39,927 nt of DNA from Actinomycetes bacterium. GTDB taxonomy: Bacteria; Actinomycetota; Actinomycetes; Propionibacteriales; Propionibacteriaceae. Within the stretch, counting starts at the first letter, position 1; each line of letters opens with the position of its first letter. The notes under the pieces are model-generated. The model did not search any database, had not been told where the DNA came from, and saw nothing but the letters and a program-made list of their open reading frames with translations. Where the stretch lies: assembly GCA_023392635.1 (NCBI GenBank), contig JAEVYS010000024.1, positions 1 through 39,927 of the forward strand, read 5' to 3'. The translations under genes were made by a program, and so were the position numbers. Positions 23,980 to 32,660 of the stretch are shown in pieces.

Positions 23980-24213
23980 TCACCATGGCTGCTGGTGACG
24001 AGCGAGCGGTTCCTCGATCCTGATCGGACGGCAGACGCGCTCGAGATCCGCGATGCGTACGCGAATGAGGCGGGTGCCTATTCGTGACGCAGGAAGGACG
24101 CCGGTGGCGATCCGGCGGCGGAGGGTGTCGACGCTGATCCCATAGATGAGGGCGGCTTCTTGGAGCGAGAGCCACTCAGGCGTGGGCTGGCTCCATTCTG
24201 CGTGGCTGGCCAT
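23980..24213 (-). CDS. Excisionase-type helix-turn-helix protein
   Basis: A 77-residue protein with one MerR-like/HTH_17 domain: EWLSLQEAALIYGISVDTLRRRIATGVLPASRIGTRLIRVRIADLERV, where the second helix and wing of excisionase-family binders are clear. Such proteins bend DNA during excision of integrative elements or act as small regulators. It lies 21 bp downstream of the relaxase gene on the same strand, so it is probably cotranscribed with it, and it precedes the AbiE pair. No integrase gene is adjacent. Confidence 0.7.
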   Translation of the reverse strand: MASHAEWSQPTPEWLSLQEAALIYGISVDTLRRRIATGVLPASRIGTRLIRVRIADLERVCRPIRIEEPLARHQQPW

Positions 24214-24234
24214 GTCAGTTCCTTTCCTGTGGGG

Positions 24235-27200
24235 TCAGATGCTGATGCCGTGGTCGTGGCCGTGGCGGGGTCCGTGCATGGGCGGTAGGGGCTGGGGGTG
24301 GGGCTGGCGGGCCCGCATGATGCTTGCGGCTTCGCGTCGGGCCATCTCGTCTTCTTGGTGGATGAGTTCGCTGATGCGGTAACGGAGGGCGTCTGCGGGG
24401 TGGTCGACGAGGAGCGGGCCGAGCGCTGCTGCATCGGCGAGCTGCTGTTCGAGTTCGGGCCTGTGCCGGGCGAGGTTCGCGAGGTGCGCGGCGAACGCGG
24501 GCAGGGCGGGATCGCCGGCGCAGGCGGGCGCGGCGGCGGTGATCTTGGGGAGCCATTCGCGGATCCCGGCTTGGCTGGTCTCGAGGGCACGGTCGAGGCG
24601 GCGTTGCGCATCGTGCTCGGCGCCGGAGAACTGCGGTGGGCCGGTGGGACGCAGATCGGTGTCGGGCGTTTGGTGGGCGGCGCGCCACTGCTGGATGTCG
24701 GCGACCAGGGCCGGGTCGAGGCCGTACAGGTCTTGGGACCACCGTGGCGTGTCGGCGGTGGCGCGGTGCCGGGTTTCGTCGGCGAGTTGTCGGGTGAGTT
24801 GGTAGCGGCCGGACAGGTAGGTCTTCCAGGTGGGGTCGTCGAGGAGTTGGGTGGGGATGCCGGGGAGCCAGGGCAGCGGTCCGCGGGTGCGGTTGTTGGC
24901 TTGGGTCACGTCGAGCCGGTAGTCGATGACGGCTGCCGGGTCGCGGGCCTGGTCGAGCGGGCCGAGTGCGACGGCCTGGTTGACGACCTCGACGGGGTCG
25001 TGGCTGTTGGCGGCGATGAGCATGAGGTGGCTGCGCAGGGTCGGCCAGGCGTCGGCCCGATCAAGCCCGTGTTTGGCGCCGGCGGTGTCGATGCTGTCCT
25101 TCACCTGCGCTGGCAGATGGTGTTCTGCGGCATAAGTGATGGCGTCGACGTAACAGGTGACCGCAGGCCCGAGGAGCAGCGCAGGCTCGTCGGCCTGCCG
25201 GAGCAGGGTGGTCGCCGAGGCGGGCGCCTCATCGCGGGCGATCACCGTTTCGAGAAGTTGGGCGGCGGTGGCCGGCTGCCACAGTCCGGGGTCGACCGGG
25301 GCGACGTGGGTGTCGGTGTTCTCGACCTGGAGCCAGGCGTGGTTGGCGTGGCGGCCGCGGGTGAGCATGGTGTAGGCCTGCTGGCGGCTCTCCTCGCCGG
25401 TGAGGAGTCCGTGGCAGGCGTCGGCGGTGACGCCTTGGGCGGCGTGGATGGTGGTGGCGTAGCCGAGTTCGACGAACTCGGCGACGTAGTCGGCGGGCAG
25501 GGTGAGCTGGCTGTGGTTGCGGAGGTGTTGGACGTCGATGGCCCCGTCGCGGTGCACCGCAGTCACCTGCCAGCGGTCGCCGTTGCGGACCCAGGCGGTG
25601 GCGCTGCTGGCGAGGTCGCGGTTGTTGCGGCGGGTGATCACGGTGTCGCCGGTGGATGCCTGGTTGTGGTCGGACAGGTCGACGTGAGGGCCGGGCCGGT
25701 GCCCGTCGAGCCGGGCAGCACGGGCGGCCGCGTTGAGGGCGGCGACTTGTTCGCGGGTGGGAGCCAGCATCAGCGCGTCGAGCCCTTGATTGCGGTCGGT
25801 CTGCCAGGCGGCGAGCACCCGGCTGGTGGCGGTGTCGGGGTCGACGACGTGGACCCGATGGTGGTCGAGGTAGAAGCCGAGGGCGCCGGCGTCGCCGGCG
25901 CGGAGGGCGAGGCTGGCCTCGGCTTCGGCAGGGTCGGTGAAGCGGACGACGTGGTCGAGACGGACGGCGCCGCGTTGGGTGGCGATGTCGCGCAGCACGC
26001 CGCCGGCGCCGATCGCGCCGAGTTGTTGGTCGTCGCCGATGAGTCGGATGCTGGCTCCTTGGTCGAGGCACCAGCTGACGAGGTGGTCGAGGGTGAGGGT
26101 GTCGGCCATCCCGGCTTCGTCGATGATGACCAGCGTGTCCGGGCCGACGGCCGCCGCGAGCGGTTCGTGGTGGGCGATCGCCCAGACGAGCTTGGCGAGG
26201 TTGTCCGCGACCGCACCTTCTCCGAGCTGGCTGCGCAATTGCTCGGCGGCCGTGGCGGAGGGGGCGAGGCCGAGGATGGTGCCGCCGCTGGTGGTCCACG
26301 CTGCGGCGAGGGTGCGCATGGCGGTGGTCTTCCCGGTCCCGGCCGGGGCGATGGCCAGCTGGAGGCGGCGACCGGAGGTGGCCATGTCGCGGACGAGGGT
26401 CTGTTGTTCGGGATTGAGGGGTTCGTGGTTGGCCATGGCCTGGAGGAGGGCGAGGGTGACCGAGTTGTGGTCCGCGACGCGGCCGCCGAGCCGGCCCGCG
26501 GTGTCGACCAGGCGTCGTTCGGCGTACAGGATGCGGCGCGACGTGTAGCGGGTCGCTGAGGGCTGTGCATACACCGAGGCACCGTCGGGACGCAGCAGCG
26601 GCGCCGGCTCCACGGGCTGTGCGCGAGTGGTGCGGATCGGCAGTGACGCGCTCTCCAAGGCGCGGGTGGTGATGGCTTCGGCGACCCGGCTGATCTGATC
26701 GAGCGGGACGGCGGCGGCCCGGACCTGCCGCAACGCTTCGGCGCGCACGTTCCACGGCGTCCAGGACGACCGTTCAGCCTCGACGGTGTTGATCACCCGC
26801 TGGGCAGCCTGGGCAACCCACGCCTCGTCGACGACCGGTACCGGCACGCGCGGCTCGGCGGCGACGTCGTGGAGCATGCGACCCAGCCCCGCGGGGCCGA
26901 GGAGCTGGACGGCTTCGGCCTTCCAGGTGGTGCGTTGTTCGGCTTCGCTGCGGGGCGCGTGTTTGGTGGGGCGGGTGTCGAGGGTGGCCTGCTGAGCCAG
27001 GTCGAGCCGCTCGGCCTTGGTGGGGGGTCGCTCGTGGTCGTGCTCGAACGCGTCGACCAGGTCGGCGGTGCGGGCTTGGATGCGGGCACGGCGCGACGAC
27101 CAGCGGGCCAGCAGGCCTGGTTCGAGGCCGGCGATCTCATAGACGGGCCGCTTCCCGTCCCGGACGATCGGGGTCATGGCCAGGCCGAGGTCGCGGAGGC

Positions 27201-28068
27201 GTGCGGTGAGGCTGGTGGTGTACACCTCGGACAGGTACACCTTGGCCGCATAGAGCGGTTTGGCGTCCAGCGCCCGCCAGTCGCCGGTGAGGGTTTGGAC
27301 CTTGGCCGAGATCGCGGCATGGGTGTGCAGGTCGGGGTCACCGGCGCGGGAGTCGCGGTGGTCGAACAGGGCCGCGCTGATCCCTCGCACCTCGACGTGT
27401 CGGACGCCCTGGTGGCCGGAGCGGGTGGCCGCAACCCGGACCTGGAGCTGGGTCAGGGCGTCCGCGACCGCCGCGGTGTGCGCCGCCCGCAGAGCCACGG
27501 CCAAATCGGGGCCGGCGAGCGCCCACAACGCCGACACCGATTTGGGTGGGGAGAACGTGAGGTCGAACCCGGCCACCGCCACCCGGGGGTGGGAGGTGGC
27601 TTTGGCGATGTAGCTGTGCAGTTCCCGCCGTCCGGCCGGAGGCCGTCCGTGGTCGCGGGTGTGCCACTCGATCGCCAGATGGGTCCGTAGCCGCTGCCGC
27701 ACCGCCTTCGGTACGGGCATCCCGTCGTGTTGCTGCTGCCAGGTCCGGGTGCGGCGGTCCAGTTCGGTCTCGAACGCGGTGGGGTGGTCCTCGAACACCG
27801 GGTAGGCCCGGCCCAGCTTGGCGCCGGTCACCGGATCGAGGCCGGCACCAAACAGCCGCTTCATCTGCTCCGCGGTCACCTCCTGCCCCTCGACAAGGTG
27901 CATCCCGGCCAGCCCGGCACCCCACCAGCGACCAGGCGCTTCGCCCTTGGCCGTGTAGTAGTCGGCCAGCCTCGAGTGGCCCTTGCCGCTGCTGTCGCCG
28001 ACCGCGACCTGCCGGGTCAGGTACTCATAGCCCGACCCGGCCAGCAACTTCTTCAGCCCGATCGCCAT
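24235..28068 (-). CDS. MobF-family (TrwC/TraI-like) conjugative relaxase with helicase domain
   Basis: The 1277-residue protein has an N-terminal relaxase domain: tyrosines Tyr14 and Tyr16 (GSGYEYLTRQ) as candidate nicking residues, FDLTFSPPKSVSALWAL at 168-184, and the metal-binding HUH-type motif with His237, His248 and His250 in DPDLHTH. A RecD/TraA-like helicase follows, with Walker A APAGTGKTT at 574-582, Walker B VIIDEAGMAD at 647-656 and a C-terminal helicase block that includes GYATTIHAAQGVTAD. The tail is alpha-helical and unassigned. It would nick oriT and unwind DNA for conjugative transfer. No coupling ATPase or type IV secretion gene is in the window, so this is either part of a larger conjugative element or a mobilisable remnant. 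The frame is intact. Confidence 0.9.
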   Translation of the reverse strand: MAIGLKKLLAGSGYEYLTRQVAVGDSSGKGHSRLADYYTAKGEAPGRWWGAGLAGMHLVEGQEVTAEQMKRLFGAGLDPVTGAKLGRAYPVFEDHPTAFETELDRRTRTWQQQHDGMPVPKAVRQRLRTHLAIEWHTRDHGRPPAGRRELHSYIAKATSHPRVAVAGFDLTFSPPKSVSALWALAGPDLAVALRAAHTAAVADALTQLQVRVAATRSGHQGVRHVEVRGISAALFDHRDSRAGDPDLHTHAAISAKVQTLTGDWRALDAKPLYAAKVYLSEVYTTSLTARLRDLGLAMTPIVRDGKRPVYEIAGLEPGLLARWSSRRARIQARTADLVDAFEHDHERPPTKAERLDLAQQATLDTRPTKHAPRSEAEQRTTWKAEAVQLLGPAGLGRMLHDVAAEPRVPVPVVDEAWVAQAAQRVINTVEAERSSWTPWNVRAEALRQVRAAAVPLDQISRVAEAITTRALESASLPIRTTRAQPVEPAPLLRPDGASVYAQPSATRYTSRRILYAERRLVDTAGRLGGRVADHNSVTLALLQAMANHEPLNPEQQTLVRDMATSGRRLQLAIAPAGTGKTTAMRTLAAAWTTSGGTILGLAPSATAAEQLRSQLGEGAVADNLAKLVWAIAHHEPLAAAVGPDTLVIIDEAGMADTLTLDHLVSWCLDQGASIRLIGDDQQLGAIGAGGVLRDIATQRGAVRLDHVVRFTDPAEAEASLALRAGDAGALGFYLDHHRVHVVDPDTATSRVLAAWQTDRNQGLDALMLAPTREQVAALNAAARAARLDGHRPGPHVDLSDHNQASTGDTVITRRNNRDLASSATAWVRNGDRWQVTAVHRDGAIDVQHLRNHSQLTLPADYVAEFVELGYATTIHAAQGVTADACHGLLTGEESRQQAYTMLTRGRHANHAWLQVENTDTHVAPVDPGLWQPATAAQLLETVIARDEAPASATTLLRQADEPALLLGPAVTCYVDAITYAAEHHLPAQVKDSIDTAGAKHGLDRADAWPTLRSHLMLIAANSHDPVEVVNQAVALGPLDQARDPAAVIDYRLDVTQANNRTRGPLPWLPGIPTQLLDDPTWKTYLSGRYQLTRQLADETRHRATADTPRWSQDLYGLDPALVADIQQWRAAHQTPDTDLRPTGPPQFSGAEHDAQRRLDRALETSQAGIREWLPKITAAAPACAGDPALPAFAAHLANLARHRPELEQQLADAAALGPLLVDHPADALRYRISELIHQEDEMARREAASIMRARQPHPQPLPPMHGPRHGHDHGISI

Positions 28069-28074
28069 GACCCG

Positions 28075-28218
28075 CTACACCTCCATCCGCATGCTGTGGT
28101 GTCGCAGCCTTAAGCCGCGAAACCCGTCCGATCCGGACACCCCGGCCGCGGAGAACCTTGGCCGCACGCCCGCCGGGCATGCTGCCCGGGCTTGGTCTGG
28201 GCTGATAAGGATCGACAT
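28075..28218 (-). CDS. Small protein upstream of the relaxase, unknown function
   Basis: A 47-residue frame starts at an ATG preceded seven bases upstream by AGGAG, ends 6 bp before the relaxase start and is on the same strand. The product (MSILISPDQARAACPAG at the start) has no domain I recognise and is rich in arginine toward the end. It could be a leader or a small accessory mobilisation protein, or the region may be noncoding oriT DNA: it contains a perfect palindrome at 28173-28189. Support is the ribosome site and spacing only. Confidence 0.35.
   Translation of the reverse strand: MSILISPDQARAACPAGVRPRFSAAGVSGSDGFRGLRLRHHSMRMEV
28173..28189. repeat. Palindrome upstream of relaxase gene (candidate oriT hairpin)
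   Basis: CCGGGCA and TGCCCGG flank a 3-base centre, about 110 bp upstream of the relaxase start. oriT hairpins commonly lie beside the relaxase gene, but palindromes are frequent in GC-rich DNA, so this is only a candidate. Confidence 0.2.
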
Positions 28219-28514
28219 CGCCGTGCTCCTGTCCTGGTCTGGCTTGCCCCCGCGTTGAGGGATCGGATCAGGACAGCACGGCCACGTCCCCCTCCATGTC
28301 CCCACAGGCACGTTCCGTCCCTGTTCCGACACCAGGAGCGACGGCGAAAGGCCTAGTCAAGGCCACGTCCCCCAACCTCCCCCCATTCGATCACGCGACC
28401 ACTTGACATCCGACTCACACGCCGCGAACCGACGCAGAACGTGAGCGCACCATGACGTTCCTTTCCGTCACCCTTCGGCGTTCCTTTCGTCCGCAAACCG
28501 CCGTACTCGTTTGG
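28219..28514. other. Divergent intergenic region between relaxase and ATPase
   Basis: This stretch holds no convincing gene. It contains a 16-bp match (28345-28360) to 1800-1815 at the left island junction, and a TTGACA hexamer at about 28404 with no good -10 partner. Regulatory or transfer-origin DNA is possible. Confidence 0.3.
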
Positions 28515-29759
28515 GTGGAATACCTGCCGCGAATCGTGGACGACCGGCTGTCCCGGCTGCTGCGGGCTCAGGCCGCCGTCCGGCTCGAAGGGCCCAGGGG
28601 CTGCGGCAAGACCACCACCGCCGTGCGGCACGCCGGCAGCGCCACCCACCTCGACAACTCACCGGCGATGCGGGAACTGGCCCAGCTCGACCCCGACCGC
28701 ATCCTCACCGGCACCGCGCCCCGGCTGGTCGACGAATGGCGCCTCGCCCCCACCCTGTGGCCACACCTCGCCAGCCGGCTCGACGACCAGCCGCTGCCGG
28801 GCCGCTACCTGCTCGCCAGTTCCGCCACCCCGCTCAGCTACCGGCACCGCACCCCGGGCGCCGACCAGCTCCCCGCCCTCCACATGCGGACCCTCGCCCT
28901 CGCCGAACAGCCCGACGCCCAGCCCCAGGTGTCCCTGGCCGGCCTCGCCCACGGCGACCGCGTCACCGGTGTCCGCAGCCGCCTGGGCTACCGCGACCTG
29001 GCCGGGATCGCGGTACGCGGCGGCTGGCCCGCCCTGGCCGACGCCAGCGCCGAACACGCCGCCGCGTTCAACACCGCCTACCTCGACGACCTCGCCCGGG
29101 TCGATGTGGCCACCGCCGTCCCCACCAGGCACCAACCCGAACGCGTCCGCCACCTCCTCGACACCATCGCCCGACACACCGGCCGCCCCGCCAGCCTGGC
29201 CGGGCTCGGCCACCGCACCGCCGGCCGGCTCGGCCGCGACACCGTCCGCGCCTACCTCGACGCCCTCACCCGGGTCCACGCCATCGAGTACCAGCCTGCA
29301 TGGCAGCCGCCGCTACGCACCCGGACCCGGCTGCGGCACCAGCCCCGCCTGCACCTCGCCGACCCCGCCCTCGCCTGCGCCGCCCTCGGCATCACCGCGG
29401 ACGAGCTGGCCGACCAGCCCGACCAGTACACCGCCATCTTCACCGCCATGGCCGTCCACAACCTCCGGGTCTATCTCGAAGGCATCGGCGCCAGGCTGTG
29501 GCACTACCGGGACGAAACCGGGCTCACCATCGACGCCATCATCGAATACCCCGACCGCAGCTGGGCCGCCCTGCAAACCTGCCTGGGCGAACACCGGCTC
29601 CTCGACGCCGAAATCCAGCTCCACACCCTCCTCGACGACCGCCTCGACCTCGACCGCGTCGGCCGTCCACGCTTCTTCGCCATCCTCACCGCCACCACCC
29701 AGGGCCACACCACCAGAAGCGACACCCGAATCATCCCCCTCCCAACCCTCACCGCCTGA
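28515..29759 (+). CDS. AAA-type ATPase of the DUF4143 group
   Basis: The protein begins with the family's YLPRIVDDRLSRLL segment, followed by Walker A EGPRGCGKTTTA at 25-36 and a Walker-B-like RLVDEWRLAP segment. The C-terminal half is the DUF4143 nuclease-like region, with GGWPAL, a YLDDLARVD motif and a late block around DAIIEYPDRSWAALQ. The GTG at 28515 puts the conserved segment at the N-terminus (414 residues); an ATG at 28452 would add 21 atypical residues. The role of this widespread family is not settled; members occur in accessory regions. Codon use is very GC-rich, like the relaxase beside it. It is divergent from the relaxase across about 450 bp. Confidence 0.75.
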   Translation: MEYLPRIVDDRLSRLLRAQAAVRLEGPRGCGKTTTAVRHAGSATHLDNSPAMRELAQLDPDRILTGTAPRLVDEWRLAPTLWPHLASRLDDQPLPGRYLLASSATPLSYRHRTPGADQLPALHMRTLALAEQPDAQPQVSLAGLAHGDRVTGVRSRLGYRDLAGIAVRGGWPALADASAEHAAAFNTAYLDDLARVDVATAVPTRHQPERVRHLLDTIARHTGRPASLAGLGHRTAGRLGRDTVRAYLDALTRVHAIEYQPAWQPPLRTRTRLRHQPRLHLADPALACAALGITADELADQPDQYTAIFTAMAVHNLRVYLEGIGARLWHYRDETGLTIDAIIEYPDRSWAALQTCLGEHRLLDAEIQLHTLLDDRLDLDRVGRPRFFAILTATTQGHTTRSDTRIIPLPTLTA

Positions 29760-29954
29760 ACCCCCTCACCACCGAGCAGGCCTCATCCACCAAGACCCCC
29801 ACGAACAACAGCCAATGTCGCTCACACCCGGTGCAAATCGGAGCTGCGGGCCAAGTGGGTTCTGCAAACCGGGCGTGGATCGCGCCCCGTGGCCGACCTG
29901 CCAGCCCGGCGCGTCTTCGAAGGCGCCCCAGGGCGTCGATCTCGCGGGAGCGCG

Positions 29955-31190
29955 TCAGCGCGAGCGAGCCTGAAGAGGCTTCAGGCCCGACGTCCCGAGC
30001 GCGTCCGCCGTCGTATCACCAAGGTCAGCGAAGACGTTCTCGATCGCCATTCTGGCCGCGCCGATGACCCCTCCGAGGCGGCCGGACCGTGCCACCGCGA
30101 CCTTGAGGTTGCGGCTTGCGAGGGGCAGGGCCCGGGCGTAGATCGACTCCCGGACGCCTGCGAGAAGGGGCTCACCGACGTTCGTGATCTCACCGCCAAT
30201 CACGATGACCTGCGGATTCAGCAAGGCGGTGCACATGGCGAGGACGTCGCCGAGCGCACGGCCCGCTTCCCTCAGTGCGCGGACGCTCTCGATGTTGCCG
30301 GACCGCACGAGGGCGACGACGTCGGCGGCAGACGTGGCTGGGTGGCCCTTGCTGGTCAGGGTCGCGGCGATGCTCGCTGCGCTGGCGAGTGACTCCAGGC
30401 AGCTGCGGTTGCCGCAGCGGCAAGGACGATCTTGGGCAGCAGGGGAGTAGACGTGGCCGAGGTCGCCGGCAGAACCTTGTGATCCGTGGAGGAGTCGTCC
30501 GCCGCTGATGATCCCCGTCCCGACTCCGGTCGCGATCTTCACGAAGATGAGGTCCTGGATCTCGGGCCAGGCATGCGTCTGCTCGCCGAGGGCAAGGATG
30601 TTGGCGTCGTTGTCGACGTAGACCGGGCACGAGTAGCGGGCCTGAAGCGCTCCGTGCACGTCGAAGCCGTCCCAGCCGACCATGAGCGGCGGACTGGTTG
30701 GGCGGCCGGTGTTCTGGTCCACCGGTCCGGGCAGCCCGATGCCGATCCCGCGAACGGGCAGACGCTCGATGGCCGGGTCGGAGCGAAGCAGATCGATGCG
30801 GTCGAAGATCAGGGCCATCACGGCCGATGGCCCGTCGGAGATGCAGGTTTGCTGGGTGACGTGGCTTAGCACGTTGCCCAACAGGTCGGTCGCCGCGATC
30901 GTGGCATGGCTAGCACCGAGGTCGACCGCAAGCACCACGCTGGCAGCGCTGTCGAGCTGGTACGCGGCTGACGGGCGTCCGCCGGTGGCCCTGGGGCTTT
31001 CGAACTCGCGTACGAGGCCCGCGTTTTCGAGGTCGCTGAGTCGCTGGGCGATCGTGGTCCTCGCCACTCCGGTGAGGTCGGAGAGTTCGCGCTTGGTCCG
31101 TGGCCGGCCATCGCGGAGGATCGTCAGAACGTCACCCGTGCTTCCCGGCGCATGGTGCCTCGCCGACCGGGTCGTGCGTGGTTGGGTCAT
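29955..31190 (-). CDS. ROK-family transcriptional regulator (NagC/XylR-like)
   Basis: The 411-residue protein starts with a winged helix-turn-helix (about 20-62, with TKRELSDLTGVARTTIAQRLSDLENAGLV). A ROK sugar-kinase-like domain follows: VVLAVDLGASHATIAATD, YVDNDANILALGEQ, VGTGIISGG and the zinc-type cluster CRCGNRSCLESLAS. The ATG at 31190 is chosen because the upstream frame is shadow of the next gene. ROK repressors release DNA when a sugar binds the kinase-like pocket. It is the last gene of the leftward operon, 26 bp after the TIM-barrel gene, so it may autoregulate that operon. The gene precedes a 195-bp gap that holds no recognised feature. Confidence 0.85.
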   Translation of the reverse strand: MTQPRTTRSARHHAPGSTGDVLTILRDGRPRTKRELSDLTGVARTTIAQRLSDLENAGLVREFESPRATGGRPSAAYQLDSAASVVLAVDLGASHATIAATDLLGNVLSHVTQQTCISDGPSAVMALIFDRIDLLRSDPAIERLPVRGIGIGLPGPVDQNTGRPTSPPLMVGWDGFDVHGALQARYSCPVYVDNDANILALGEQTHAWPEIQDLIFVKIATGVGTGIISGGRLLHGSQGSAGDLGHVYSPAAQDRPCRCGNRSCLESLASAASIAATLTSKGHPATSAADVVALVRSGNIESVRALREAGRALGDVLAMCTALLNPQVIVIGGEITNVGEPLLAGVRESIYARALPLASRNLKVAVARSGRLGGVIGAARMAIENVFADLGDTTADALGTSGLKPLQARSR

Positions 31191-31216
31191 CGATGACCTT
31201 TGGTCTGGAGTCTGGC

Positions 31217-32251
31217 TCAGTGAGCGAGGGCGGCGGCGATGCTGCGGCGGGTGAGCGACTGCTGTTTGGCGACCATGTCGAAGCCGTCCGCCTCCTCCGG
31301 CAGCAGAAAGGCGTGGCCTTCCCACTCGGTGGAGATCCAGCCGGTGAAGCCGGCTCCGGTGAGGATTTTCGCGGCTTCGGCGTAGTCGATGGCCGGCTCC
31401 TCGCCGGCCGTGTCGAACTCGTAGCACTTGCCGTGGACGTGCACGATCTGGCCGGCGAGTTCTGCCCAGGTCTGCATGGGCTCTCGGCCGTGCATGGTGA
31501 AGACCATCATCGCGTTGCCGACCGCGGTGGCCGGGGCACCGGAGCGCCGGGCGGAGTCGGCCCAGCGGTGGTAGCGCTCGAAGGAGTTCCCTTGGCCGTT
31601 GCGCCACTCGTCCAGCAGTCCGGCGAGGTTGTCGTCGCTGAGGCCTTGGCGTCGGAGCGAGTCAAGTTCGGTGGGTGGGATGGTGCGCATGGTGCTGCTG
31701 AAGTCGGGGATGAAACCGAGCAGTGGCGAACCGATCTCGGCGTAGAAGTCGCGGACCTTGCAGATGGTCGGGGAGTTGGCGCTCTCGGGGGCATGGATCT
31801 CCATGCCCATGGTGATGCCGTACTTCTCCGCGGTGGGCAGGCACCGTCGCAGGACGTCGGTGCTGGCGCCGATCTGCACGCGGACGGTCCTGAAGCCGAG
31901 CTTGTGAGCGGTCTCGAGCTGGCGATTGAGGTAGTCCACCATCTCGTCGGTCGTCAGCACGCGGTCAGCACGGAGCTTGACGTCGATGTTAGAACTCAGG
32001 CAGGTGGGCCTCAGCTCGTGGCCGTCGAGCAGATCCCTCCAGTGCGTGACGAACGCGTCCTCGACGTCGGGGAAGTTCCTGATGGACTGGAAGCCGACGA
32101 TCTCGATGCCGGGCCCGAGTCCCCGTTGGCTGACCTGGGCGAGCATCTCGTCGAGGTCGTACTTCCGCTCCCACCATTCGTTGGTCAGCGAGTAAAGCGT
32201 GAGGCCCAGCGAGATTCCGCTGCCGGCGATGTCGACGTTGCTGATGCTCAC
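31217..32251 (-). CDS. Putative C-glycoside deglycosidase alpha subunit (TIM-barrel, AP-endonuclease-2 fold), copy 1
   Basis: The 344-residue protein is a sugar-isomerase/epimerase-type TIM barrel. Candidate divalent-metal ligands lie at the expected strand ends: Glu151 (GMEIHAP), Asp183 (GFIPDFSS), His273 (IVHVHGKCYEF) and Glu309 (STEWEGH). The HGKCYEF and TEWEGH blocks match the copy at 38458 (HGKFYEM and SEYEGN), and each copy is adjacent to a DUF6379-like small gene. This alpha/beta pairing is known from DgpC/DgpB, CarB/CarC and CGD enzymes that cleave the C-C bond of 3-oxo-C-glycosides with Mn2+. The start overlaps the stop of the beta gene (ATGA-type). The exact glycoside is unknown; an ordinary isomerase is the alternative. 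Confidence 0.72.
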   Translation of the reverse strand: MSISNVDIAGSGISLGLTLYSLTNEWWERKYDLDEMLAQVSQRGLGPGIEIVGFQSIRNFPDVEDAFVTHWRDLLDGHELRPTCLSSNIDVKLRADRVLTTDEMVDYLNRQLETAHKLGFRTVRVQIGASTDVLRRCLPTAEKYGITMGMEIHAPESANSPTICKVRDFYAEIGSPLLGFIPDFSSTMRTIPPTELDSLRRQGLSDDNLAGLLDEWRNGQGNSFERYHRWADSARRSGAPATAVGNAMMVFTMHGREPMQTWAELAGQIVHVHGKCYEFDTAGEEPAIDYAEAAKILTGAGFTGWISTEWEGHAFLLPEEADGFDMVAKQQSLTRRSIAAALAH

Positions 32252-32655
32252 GCCAGTCCTCCTGTGACGGGTCGGGTTGCGTCCTCGACGATGTGGCGTA
32301 CCACTGCGGTGTCCGGACCGACCATCAGGTATGGGATGCGGACCGCGCTCTCGACGTGCAGGTGGACCTCGTTGCGCGACGGATTGGTCGGCACCCTCGC
32401 CCAGGCGGTGTCCTGCACGAACCAGAACCTGTCATGCGCATTCCGCACGTCGTCGAAGCGATGCTCCACTTCGCCGACGACCAGACTGAGCTGGTCGTCG
32501 GCGAAGGTCTGGTCATCGACGGTGATCGACAGGTGCTCGACGGCCGAGAGCGGGAGGCTGCGGTACCAGGGCAGGCGAAGGGGGATGAGCAGCGTACCCT
32601 GGTCCGCTCGGACCGGTTCGTCGCGGGAGAGGGCGAGTTCGGTGACGCTGCTCAT
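32248..32655 (-). CDS. Putative C-glycoside deglycosidase beta subunit (DUF6379-like), copy 1
   Basis: A 135-residue beta-strand-rich protein with LLIPLRLPWYRSLPLSAVEHLSITVDDQ at the N-terminus, FWFVQDTAWARV in the middle and HLHVESAVRIPYLM near the end. The same plan is seen in the 130-residue product at 39478 (YRGVPLSMVHDVDLWVDG, then EDWFTMAE, then RVAYIP). Small subunits of this type pair with the TIM-barrel subunit in C-glycoside deglycosidases and help shape the active site. It lies 5 bp after the dehydrogenase gene and overlaps the alpha gene by 4 bp, a strong sign of a stoichiometric complex. Family call rests on the pairing and weak sequence resemblance. Confidence 0.7.
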   Translation of the reverse strand: MSSVTELALSRDEPVRADQGTLLIPLRLPWYRSLPLSAVEHLSITVDDQTFADDQLSLVVGEVEHRFDDVRNAHDRFWFVQDTAWARVPTNPSRNEVHLHVESAVRIPYLMVGPDTAVVRHIVEDATRPVTGGLA

Positions 32656-32660
32656 GACGC

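Noticed and set aside
24298..26559. Long glycine/valine-rich open frame opposite the relaxase
   Set aside because: Shadow of the helicase domain on the other strand; no domain-like features or ribosome site.
29820..29870. Third tRNA-like T-arm near GGTGCAAATC
   Set aside because: Only about ten bases resemble the 1916 hairpin, and no stable 5-bp stem is formed around the loop.
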